The position numbers were made by a program, and so were the translations under genes. From assembly GCA_964501985.1 (NCBI GenBank), contig CAZCVY010000005.1:6038-70037 (forward strand): 64,000 nt of DNA, in the 5' to 3' direction. Below are positions 17,861 through 26,200 of the stretch, piece after piece; the stretch's first letter is position 1; every line of letters starts with the position of its first letter. Origin of the DNA: Bog-366 sp964501985 (GTDB lineage: Bacteria; Acidobacteriota; Terriglobia; UBA7540). The notes below the pieces were generated by a model, which worked only from the letters and a program-made list of their open reading frames with translations, did not search any database and was not told where the DNA came from.

Positions 17861-17889
17861 TTATTACCCCAATGGAATAGTGCTGTCAA
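17861..17889 (-). promoter_or_regulatory. Consensus promoter of the higBA-like operon
   Basis: TTGACA (17889-17884), 17-base spacer, TAATAA (17866-17861). Start of transcription is predicted at or next to the toxin GTG. Confidence 0.8.
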
Positions 17890-18121
17890 GGGATTCTAAG
17901 TGGGCGCCACGCTCGCTTCCCAGTTGACATCCCAGCCCCAGGAAAGAGCACCCCTGGCACCCACGGAAAACGTACCGCCGCGCGGCGGGAGACTCAAGCG
18001 CGCCCGATCGGCCCCCGAGTGGGCGCCACGAGGGGCGCCCCTACATGCTATTCTGTCTTCGGACCTCAACGCCCCCGCACGTCTTCTTCGCATATCATGT
18101 GCCGGTGGCTGAACTCTTATC

Positions 18122-19501
18122 ATGAATGCAGATGGCGAAGTACCCGCAATTTCCATGATCATTCGCAACGCGCGCGTGCTGACCTTCGATTCGGCCAACC
18201 GGGTGCTTGATTGCGGCACGGTCGAGGTTCTTCCCGACGGCGCAATCGGGCAGGTCGAGGAAATCCGGGCGGGGCGTAGGGAAACGGCAAGCCGTAGCTC
18301 CGCAAACGAGGAAATCATCGACGCTCGCGGCATGCTTTTGATGCCCGCGCTGATCAACTGTCACACGCACCTTTACAGCACGCTGGCGCGCGGAATGTCG
18401 CTCTCCGGGCGCGCGCCACGCAACTTCCCGGAGATTTTGAAGAAGCTTTGGTGGCGCCTGGACCGAGATCTAAATCTCGACGACGTTTATTACGGCGCAC
18501 TGGTGGGCCTGATTGATTCCGCCAAGTGTGGAGTGGGCACGTTGGTGGACCATCACTCCAGCCCCAACGCCTGCGCCGGCAGCCTCGACCGGATCGAGCA
18601 GGCCTTTCGCGAAGTCGGCTTGCGCGGGGCTTTGTGCTATGAAACTTCCGACCGGAATGGAAGCGCGAGCGCGGCAGATGGCATTGCCGAGAATGTGCGT
18701 TTTCTCGAGCGGCATCCGCCTGCCTCGGGAGATCGGCTGATCACCGGCAGCTTTGGACTGCACGCCTCATTCACCCTATCTGACCGAACGCTGCGGCGTG
18801 CGGTGGAGGCCAATGAATCGCTGCGCGCAGGGTTCCACGTCCACGTAGCGGAGGATCGCTGTGACGTCGATGACGCTCGCAGGCGCTACCACAAGTCGCC
18901 GGTCGCGCGCCTCCGGGACCTGGGCATCCTCGATGACCGGTCGCTCGCGGCGCATTGCGTACACGTCACCGCCCGGGACATCGCGGGACTGGCCAAACGC
19001 AAGATCAACGTGGTCCACAACCCCCAATCGAATTGCAACAATGCTGTCGGCGTTGCGCGGCTGCTCGAAATGTTTCGCCAAGGCGTGCTGGTGGGATTAG
19101 GCTCCGACGGGTACACGCCGCGCATGTGGGAGGAGTTCAAAGCCGCGTTCCACATGCAGAAGCTGCGCGAAGGCGACCCGCGCGTGGCTTACGCCGAGGC
19201 CTATGCCGCCGCTCTACTCAACAATCGCACGATCGCGAGGAAGATTTGGGGATGGGAAATCGGACGCATCCAAACCGGCGCGCGCGCGGATCTACTGCTG
19301 GTGGATTACTTCCCGCCCACACCTCTCGATAGCAGCAATCTGTTCGGGCACTTCCTGTTCGGCATTGCCAACGCGCCGGTGGATTCGCTCGTCGTTAACG
19401 GGCGCTTCGTGCTGCGCAACAACGAATGTGTTACCGTGGATGAGCGCGAAGTGGCAGCGAAGGCCGCGGTGCAGGCCCGCGCGTTGTGGGGTCGATTCTA
19501 G
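18122..19501 (+). CDS. ssnA: SsnA-type aminohydrolase
   Basis: Amidohydrolase-superfamily enzyme closely resembling E. coli SsnA, another member of the ygeW-ygeY-ygfK purine cluster. Metal ligands: NCHTHLYS (about residue 79), HVHVAED (about 239), HCVHV (about 278), GLGSDGYTP (about 329). The SsnA-specific stretches KKLWWRLDRDL and VDHHSSPNACAGSL are clear. ATG 18122 has no good ribosome-binding site; ATG 18155 (MIIRNARVL) is an alternative that trims 11 residues. Residues about 48-62 (GRRETASRSSAN) are encoded by a small palindrome (ACGGC-AA-GCCGT) and look inserted. It is cut off from ygeW by the pilin, a secreted protein and the toxin-antitoxin genes. Confidence 0.9.
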   Translation: MNADGEVPAISMIIRNARVLTFDSANRVLDCGTVEVLPDGAIGQVEEIRAGRRETASRSSANEEIIDARGMLLMPALINCHTHLYSTLARGMSLSGRAPRNFPEILKKLWWRLDRDLNLDDVYYGALVGLIDSAKCGVGTLVDHHSSPNACAGSLDRIEQAFREVGLRGALCYETSDRNGSASAADGIAENVRFLERHPPASGDRLITGSFGLHASFTLSDRTLRRAVEANESLRAGFHVHVAEDRCDVDDARRRYHKSPVARLRDLGILDDRSLAAHCVHVTARDIAGLAKRKINVVHNPQSNCNNAVGVARLLEMFRQGVLVGLGSDGYTPRMWEEFKAAFHMQKLREGDPRVAYAEAYAAALLNNRTIARKIWGWEIGRIQTGARADLLLVDYFPPTPLDSSNLFGHFLFGIANAPVDSLVVNGRFVLRNNECVTVDEREVAAKAAVQARALWGRF

Positions 19502-19551
19502 CGGTTCTGGATGGGCGATCACCCAATCGGTTGCGACAGCCCGGGAAAGGC

Positions 19552-19675
19552 TTCACCACAGAGACACGGAGGTCAAGGAGAACAGACAAAATCGCTGTAG
19601 GTCAGCAAGAAACTGCAATGTCCGCCCACAAAAGCCGTGGGTCTTTCTCTGCGGTCTCCGTGCCTCTGTGGTGAA
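19552..19675. repeat. TTCACCACAGAG-type inverted repeat
   Basis: Arms 19552-19574 and 19653-19675 (TTCACCACAGAG.../...CTCTGTGGTGAA) pair at 20 of 23 positions around a 78-base centre. It fills most of the gap between ssnA and the next PLP-enzyme gene. Similar terminal sequences are common as short inverted-repeat elements in environmental bacterial genomes (general knowledge, not checked). Confidence 0.75.
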
Positions 19676-19697
19676 TCTTTAATCCCGAAGTGGTTCA

Positions 19698-21077
19698 ATG
19701 ACCCAATCACTGAATTCGAAATTCATTCCTGGTCCGACTTACGCCGAAATGTTCGACCCAGCGACGCTGCCGGCGGCTCTCCGTGATAGAGCCTTGGCGG
19801 CGCAGAGCGACGAGCTGGACCCCGCCAATCTGTTCAACATTACTTGGCGCGGACCGGATCATGGCATTCGCCACGTGCTTCTGCCCCATGAGCTGACGGG
19901 CGTGAAGGCGAATATCGTGGTCATGGTGGGGCACTATTTTCCCTCCGGCAGTCACAAGGTAGGGCCAGCCTACTCCACGCTGATGGAAGGGGAACTAGCG
20001 GGAGAAATCGAGCCCGGCAAGAGCACCACCGTCGGCCCTTCCACCGGCAATTTTGGAATTGGTGTGGCGTACGTTTCGCGGCTGAAGGGTTACCCCGCCA
20101 TCGTGATCATGCCGGAAGGGATGAGCGCGGAACGCTACGAGCGCATCCGGCATTACGGCGGGGAGCTTGACCTCACGCCCGGCTCGGAGAGCGACGTCAT
20201 CCTGGTGCTCGAGCGCACGCTGGAGTATCGCAAGGACCCGCGCAACAAAGTACTGGCGCAATTTGAGCTGCTTCCCAATTACCGATTCCACCGCTACGTA
20301 ACGGGACGCAGCGCGCTGGAGGCGGCGAAACCCTACGGAAATGGTCGCGTCGCGTTGTTTGCGGCGGCCCCGGGATCGGCTGGAACGCTCGCGGCGGGCG
20401 ACGAAATCAAGGCCGCCTGCCCGGATTGCCTGGTCGCGGCACTCGAACCGCGCGAGTGCTCCACCCTCTTCAACAATGGATTTGGGAGCCACCGCATCGA
20501 AGGCATCGGCGATAAGATGGTGACCCTCATCCACAACGTCTTGACCACCGACTACGTGGTCGTGATTCACGATGATGATTGCGTGATGGGGCTGGAACTG
20601 CTCGAGCGACGCCAGCACAGCATCGAACCGTACGTGGGATTGCCGGCGGGATCGCTCAGGACACTTCAGGGTTTGTTTGGGGTGTCAGGCATCTGCAATA
20701 TCCTTGGCACGATTCGCATGGCACGTTTTCTCGACCTTGGGACCGATGACAACGTGGTGACGATTGCCACCGACGGCTTCGATCGCTATCCCTCCGTGCT
20801 CGCGGACCTGGAAAAGCGCACGGGGCCGCTGCCCCTCAGCGCTCTTGACGCGCGCTTCGAAGCGGTTTTCCGGGGTGGAGGGCCGGAAGATATTTTGGAT
20901 GTTCGCCCGCAGGAAGAGAAAGAGCGGCTGTTTGGGTATAAACAAGAAGTATGGACGAACTTCGGCTATTCCCTTTCCTATTTGGAGGCGATGAAATCGC
21001 AGGCGTTCTGGGACGCGGAATTCGGCAAGATTGGCGAGATTGACGCGAAGCTGGTCGCAACGCGGGATACGGGATAA
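19698..21077 (+). CDS. Fold-type-II PLP enzyme (cysteine synthase/TrpB-like)
   Basis: 459 residues, PLP lysine in PSGSHKVGPAYS (Lys87), substrate loop GPSTGNFGIGVAYVS, phosphate-cup region AAPGSAGTLAAGDE, late motif TIATDGFDRYP. Related to cysteine synthase, diaminopropionate ammonia-lyase and TrpB-type enzymes but not a close copy of any. It lacks the KRFGLNAFK-type lysine context of E. coli YgeX. Because it follows ssnA and YgeX is missing from the window, I infer it may release ammonia from the diamino acid formed late in purine breakdown, or use it for sulfur/cysteine chemistry. The EC number should stay open. The C-terminus SYLEAMKSQAFWD is unlike typical CysK. Confidence 0.75.
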   Translation: MTQSLNSKFIPGPTYAEMFDPATLPAALRDRALAAQSDELDPANLFNITWRGPDHGIRHVLLPHELTGVKANIVVMVGHYFPSGSHKVGPAYSTLMEGELAGEIEPGKSTTVGPSTGNFGIGVAYVSRLKGYPAIVIMPEGMSAERYERIRHYGGELDLTPGSESDVILVLERTLEYRKDPRNKVLAQFELLPNYRFHRYVTGRSALEAAKPYGNGRVALFAAAPGSAGTLAAGDEIKAACPDCLVAALEPRECSTLFNNGFGSHRIEGIGDKMVTLIHNVLTTDYVVVIHDDDCVMGLELLERRQHSIEPYVGLPAGSLRTLQGLFGVSGICNILGTIRMARFLDLGTDDNVVTIATDGFDRYPSVLADLEKRTGPLPLSALDARFEAVFRGGGPEDILDVRPQEEKERLFGYKQEVWTNFGYSLSYLEAMKSQAFWDAEFGKIGEIDAKLVATRDTG

Positions 21078-21120
21078 AAGGGTAAAGTCTAAAGGGTAAA
21101 GTTTAAAGGGGAAGAGATAA
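21072..21120. repeat. GGTAAAGT-type repeat, left array
   Basis: Three imperfect tandem units of AAAGGGTAAAGT type directly after the PLP-enzyme stop, followed by GAAGGATGAAG repeats to about 21,165. The complementary array occurs at 22,141-22,183, bracketing the hypothetical gene at 21,387-22,052. Confidence 0.6.
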
Positions 21121-21209
21121 AGACGACAGAAGGATGAAGTATGAAGGCTGAAGGATGAAAGCTGGAGTGCGGGCACCGACGGGGGCGAACCGGCCCAACT
21201 GGCATGCCT

Positions 21210-21378
21210 GCGAAGCTTTAGAGTGCGGTAGCTTGCTACCGCTTTCTCACCAGCCAGCTTGCTGGCTGGGGCTTCATTGCGCGGCCTGGTAGCGGGGAAC
21301 GGGGCGCGGTTTCGAAACCTCGCGAGCAAGCTCGCGGGGAGGAAAGCGGTAGCAAACTACCGCACTCTAAAGCTTCGC
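21210..21378. repeat. Cloverleaf-like palindromic element (169 bp)
   Basis: The terminal arms 21210-21246 and 21342-21378 are complementary at 36 of 37 positions. The left arm itself contains GGTAGCTTGCTACC. Inside are two further perfect hairpins, CCAGCCAGC-TT-GCTGGCTGG (21250-21269) and CGCGAGC-AA-GCTCGCG (21321-21336). Folded, it would be a long stem closing a multi-branch loop. It ends 9 bases from the stop of the minus-strand gene at 21,387. Confidence 0.85.
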
Positions 21379-21386
21379 CCGCCCGT

Positions 21387-22052
21387 TCACGATCGAGGCG
21401 CGGGAAGGTTCTTGAGCTGTTCCAGTGTCGCCGAGTTTACTTTTTGTATGCCGGCAATACGCACCAGGGTTCTGTCACTCTTTTGTTGAAACAGGATGAG
21501 AGTGTAAAGATCGTAGGGAGCCGTCGCCGTTACCAAACCCCAGACTGTCGGGCGGGGATCTTCAGTTTTCTGATCAGACTTCGGCAAAGCACCTACCCAG
21601 GCAGTGACGGGATTAAATCCCTTGACCACTTCATCCGGATTATCTTTCGCGAAATCGTTCCAGGAGTCCTTGATCGCTTCGTTCTTTTCCGTTCCCAGCG
21701 CAATGTCCGTGCCGACATGGGCCACATAGAGCTCGCCGCTCCGTTTGAATACGGTAATCCAGCATCCACTCATCGGTCCGGTCAACACATCAAAACCTTG
21801 TGCGCCGGGGATCAGTTGGCAGAAGGTTATCTCCCCGGGGATGTACGTCAGCCACTGGAAAGTCCTATGCTTCTTGGGGTGAATTCCCGACTGAAGCTGG
21901 CTTGTCTTGGTGAATACCCCTGTCGATTCCATCACGGAAAGGATTTCTGAAAAATATTGCTGCCAGATCCCGACGGTGTCCTTACTAACCTTGCGGGCTG
22001 GCGGATCGGACCACTTGATGTACCTGCCGACAAGCAGTTTCGATTCGATCAT
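21387..22052 (-). CDS. Hypothetical protein between inverted repeats
   Basis: 221 residues from ATG 22052, with GGGGGAG five bases upstream; no signal peptide or membrane segment. Contains KKHRTFQWLTYIPGE, GPMSGCWITVFKRSGELYVAH and NPVTAWVGALPKSD. The GCW and TVF segments give it a soluble globular look. I do not recognise a family. It is flanked by complementary A-rich arrays and the cloverleaf element, so it may be cargo moved with repeats, but codon use does not look strikingly foreign. Confidence 0.65.
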   Translation of the reverse strand: MIESKLLVGRYIKWSDPPARKVSKDTVGIWQQYFSEILSVMESTGVFTKTSQLQSGIHPKKHRTFQWLTYIPGEITFCQLIPGAQGFDVLTGPMSGCWITVFKRSGELYVAHVGTDIALGTEKNEAIKDSWNDFAKDNPDEVVKGFNPVTAWVGALPKSDQKTEDPRPTVWGLVTATAPYDLYTLILFQQKSDRTLVRIAGIQKVNSATLEQLKNLPAPRS

Positions 22053-22140
22053 TACTTCTCCCCCAACGAGCAAGATTTAGATTTCGGCCCTGAATTACCA
22101 GAATTATATCACGGGGCCGACCCTCGACCTGGGTCGTTTG

Positions 22141-22183
22141 TCCTTTAACCTTTATCCTTTAAACTTTCCACCTTATCCTTTAT
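22141..22183. repeat. GGTAAAGT-type repeat, right array (inverted)
   Basis: TCCTTTAACCTTTATCCTTT-type units, complementary to the array at 21,072-21,120. The same family forms the hairpin between lysC and thrC at 61,744-61,834. Confidence 0.6.
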
Positions 22184-22231
22184 GATTTTCCCCGTACCTC
22201 GTGTCCCGAATCCCTTATCCCGAGTTCTTCT

Positions 22232-22810
22232 ATGGAAAATGCGAATGTTAAACTAAACGTTGCCGAGGTCCGGGAGAAGTCCCAGTTGATGTCGGCTTCG
22301 GAAATTGACCGCACTCTGGTGCGGCTGGCCAATGAAATCCTCGAGCGCAACAACGGCCTGGCGGGAGTTGTCCTGGTCGGCATCCGCAGGCGCGGAGTTC
22401 CTCTGGCTGAGCGCCTGGCCAAGAAGATGATGGATATTGAAAAGACCGCGCCCCCCGTCGAGACGCTCGATATCACCTTCTATCGCGATGACCTCTCCAC
22501 CGTCGCGCAGAAACCCGTGGTCCATGAATTGCCCTCGGCATTTACCGTCGAGGGGAAAACGGTGATTCTGGTGGACGACGTACTTTACACCGGCCGCACC
22601 ACGCGGGCGGCGCTCGATGCCCTGCTGGATCACGGCCGCCCGCAACGCGTGGACCTCTGCGTCCTGATCGACCGCGGCCATCGCGAGCTGCCCATCCAGG
22701 CCAATTACGTGGGGCGGGTGATCCAAACTTCCGACACGGAAGTGATTGAAGTGCGCCTGCGCGAAATCGACAACGAAGAAAAAGTGAAGCTCTGCGAGCG
22801 CGTAGTGTAG
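22232..22810 (+). CDS. pyrR: PyrR: pyrimidine regulator/uracil phosphoribosyltransferase
   Basis: 192-residue type I phosphoribosyltransferase. The PRPP loop is VILVDDVLYTGRTTRAA (residues about 110-126), with LVGIRRRGVPLA upstream and IDRGHRELPIQANYVG downstream, all hallmarks of PyrR. PyrR binds UMP and pyr leader RNA for attenuation in many bacteria and has uracil phosphoribosyltransferase activity. Here no pyrB/pyrC follows; the next gene is an outer-membrane receptor after 430 bases, so pyr operon control in cis is not evident. Its proximity to purine genes may be coincidental. Confidence 0.92.
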   Translation: MENANVKLNVAEVREKSQLMSASEIDRTLVRLANEILERNNGLAGVVLVGIRRRGVPLAERLAKKMMDIEKTAPPVETLDITFYRDDLSTVAQKPVVHELPSAFTVEGKTVILVDDVLYTGRTTRAALDALLDHGRPQRVDLCVLIDRGHRELPIQANYVGRVIQTSDTEVIEVRLREIDNEEKVKLCERVV

Positions 22811-23242
22811 GGGCGCTGGGAGGGGGTAACTCCGACGACGTAACAAACCACCTCACGTGAAGGCGCAAAGCCGTAGAGACTCCCCATAAACAACTGGTCT
22901 GTTATCTTGCGGCTCTGCGCCTCTGCGCGAGATGTTCTTCATGATCTGCTGATCTCCTGAAACAAATAATAAACATTCTTGTAACGCGAAATTCTTGTTG
23001 GCTCGACATGCTATGGAGTTCGGGAGTTTCCATACGATATCTCATAGCGCGGGCAAGCGGTACCGACGGCATAAGTAATGTGCCCATTCGGTTTCAAGCA
23101 CTTACAGACACGTCTGATTTCCGGAAGTTTGGAGTCAGGTTTGCGAGAGCAGCAAGGTAACCAACGATTGAGTACGATCCCCAGGTAGCGCTGATTATTG
23201 AAACTGGAATCTCCCCCCAGCAGGGGGTGTCCGAGGAGGACT
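22811..23242. other. Intergenic region before the Oar-like receptor
   Basis: 432 bases without a gene. An imperfect inverted repeat (AGGCGCAAAGCCG near 22,860 against CGGCTCTGCGCCT near 22,915) belongs to the palindrome class of this genome. AT-rich AAATAATAAACATTC follows at about 22,965 and may carry the receptor promoter, but no clear hexamer pair was found. Confidence 0.5.
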
Positions 23243-26200
23243 ATGAAACGAAAGGTGTTCTGCCATTTCAAGCGGATGCGGATCCCCCTCGCGGGCGCCG
23301 CAGTGATTCTGATCACGCTCATCGCCTTACCACTGACCAGTGAGGCGCAGCAAACCGTCGGTGGTATCACCGGGACGGTGCTCGATGCTTCCGGCGCTGC
23401 CGTACAGAATGCCACCGTGAAGGCGCGGAACGTGGCCACCAATTTCGAGGTGACCGTAAACTCGAGTTCCAGCGGGTCCTACTCCATCTCCAACCTTCCC
23501 GTCGGAACTTACGAATTGAAGTTCACGAAGGAGGGCTTCGAGACCGAGACCCACACCCAGGTTCTGGTGACGAGCGACCGGACCACGACGGTGGAAGCCA
23601 GCCTGAAAGTTGGCGCGGTCAGCACCACGGTGGAAGTGACCTCTACGCCGCTCATGAACCAGACCGACGCCACCAACGGCTATGTGGTTGATCAGCTTAC
23701 CATTCAGGACACGCCGCTGGGGACTGGCAGCTTTACGCAACTGGCGATTCTGACTCCAGGCGTGCACGCGGATTTTCTGTCCGGCGCCGGCGCTAACGCC
23801 GGGCTCGGCAACCAAGCGATTTTTGCCAACGGCAACCGCGACACCAGCAACAGTTTTTCGCTGAACGGAGTCAGCACCAATAACCTCTTCAACGGAAACT
23901 CCACCAGTCAGGTGGGTGAGAACCGTTTCGTGCTCAACACGGGTGAGAACTTCGGCGCCGGCGGTTTAATTCAAACCAGCACTTCTGTGTACGGCGCAAT
24001 CGGCCAGGCGCTGCCCACCCCTCCCCTCGACTCGATTCAGGAAATTGCCGTCAACGCCGCAATGTTTGACGCCACCCAAGGCAACAATAGCGGTGCGCAC
24101 ATCAGCGTGTTAACCAAGTCCGGCACCAATCAGATCCACGGGTCGGCCTGGGAGCAATGGCAGAACAGCGACTTGAACGCCGCGCCCTTTTTCTATAATG
24201 CGGACAACCTCCCCAACCCCTTTCTGAACCGCAACCAGTTCGGAGCTACGATTGGCGGGCCGCTAAAGAAAGACAAGTTGTTTTACTTCCTTTCCTACCA
24301 GGGAGTCCGTGTCTCCGATGCGGCGGAATCAACCAAGGACGTGGTCGTACCGCTCGGTCTAACTAACGACCGGAGTCCAGGTGGCATCGCGGCCGCCATC
24401 AACTCCACCTACGGCACGACATCGTTCACGCCCGGCCAGGTTAGCGCGACGGCGTTGAACTTACTGCAAGCCAAGCTTCCCAACGGACAATATTTGATTC
24501 CTACTCCGCAGATCACCAATGGGAACACTGCCTACACGCTCGGTTACGATGCCGTGGTTCAGGGATTCAACTCGCAGGCGCCCGTGGATCAGGGCATTGC
24601 CGATGTGGATTATCAGGTGAACGATAAGGACCGTTTGTCCGGGAAATTCTATATTCAAACCAACCCGACCACCAATCCGGTTGGCGCCGCTGGCGTGCTG
24701 CTGGGATTCGCGCAACAGCTTTCGGCGGGAAGCGACGTCGGCACCATCACCAACAGCGTCATCCTTTCCCCTAGCGTCACCTGGGAGCAGCACCTCGGCT
24801 TCACGCGCCTGCGGGCTTACGCAGTAACGGGACAGGACTTCACTCCGTCTCAGATCGGCATGAATCTGCTGGGCTCGAACACCTTCCCCCAAATCGAAAT
24901 CACCACGGCAGACCCGACTGTCGGCTATGGTCTGCAATTCGGCCCCAGCACCAGCTTTGGCAATGCCGGTATGTTCCAGAATCAATGGGAAGCGGAGTCC
25001 TCCCTGAACATGGTAAAAGGGAGACACACGATCGCGTTCGGCGGGCAGTGGGACCGCGCGCAACTCAATATCATCAACAATAACGTCAGCACGGACGACG
25101 TCGTATTCGAGAACTTTCAGAGCTTTGTGGAAGGCAGCGTATACGGCGGGGATGCGTTTGCGGGTTCGGCGAGCCGGTACTACCGGTCCACTACGGCCGG
25201 CGCGTATATCAACGACAACTTCAAAGTTCGCAACAACCTGACGTTGACCGGCGGCGTGCGGTGGGATTTCGACGGGCCGCTCTCGGAGAAGTATGGCAAG
25301 CTAACCGGGTTTAACCCCGCGGCGTACGCCTACGACGCAGGCACGGATACCATCACCAACTCGGGATTGGAAATTGCCGCGAACAATCCGGGCGCCGCCA
25401 CGAAGGGCGTCAGCGACTCCTTGATGACCCAACACCAGTGGGGCTTCGCGCCGCGGATCGGCATCGCCTGGACGCCCTATTCGAAGCTGACAGTACGCGC
25501 CGGATACGGAATTTACTACGATCGCGGCGAGCTCTTTAGCTACTTGTCGCCCAGTGCCGGCTCCGGGTTCAACGGACCATTCGGCGTGACGCTGGCGCCG
25601 CCCTTCGTCGAACCGGTTGCCGCAGACCGAGGAGCTTCCATTTCCACGCCCTTCGGCACGACCGCACCCACACCCCCCACGGTCAGCGCTGCTAATTTTC
25701 TTTCCTATTTGCCCAATCTGTCAGAGACCTCGTCGGGTTACTGGCCGACGGGCAACATGTTTGGCCCCTTCCTCTATGGCGGCTATGACATTAGTAACAA
25801 GCTGCCGAACACCCAGAACTGGACCCTGGACTTTCAATACCAGTTCTCCAACAACTGGCTCTTCGATCTCGCCTATGTGGGTAACCGTGGCGTGCATGAA
25901 GTCCTGCCCGTTCCCTTTAACCAGTCTCTCCTCGCCACGCCGTCGAATCCGGTGAACGGCCAGATGTATTCTTATGGTGGCTTAAGCCCGCTCAGTTCGT
26001 GCAACGCCTACTACAGTGGCGCGACACCCCTCGACCTCGAACCACTCTGCCCGCCGCCGTATTATGCCGGCAATGCCGAAGTCCGCGTGCCCTATATCGG
26101 CTATGACATGAATTCGGTGTCCTACGAAGCCGAAGGCATCTCGAGCTACCATGCCTTGCAGCTTCAGTTACGGAAGCGCCTATCCCACGGGCTGCAATTC

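Noticed and set aside
17854..17889. TTG start for the HigB-like toxin
   Set aside because: The TTG belongs to the -35 hexamer of a consensus promoter.
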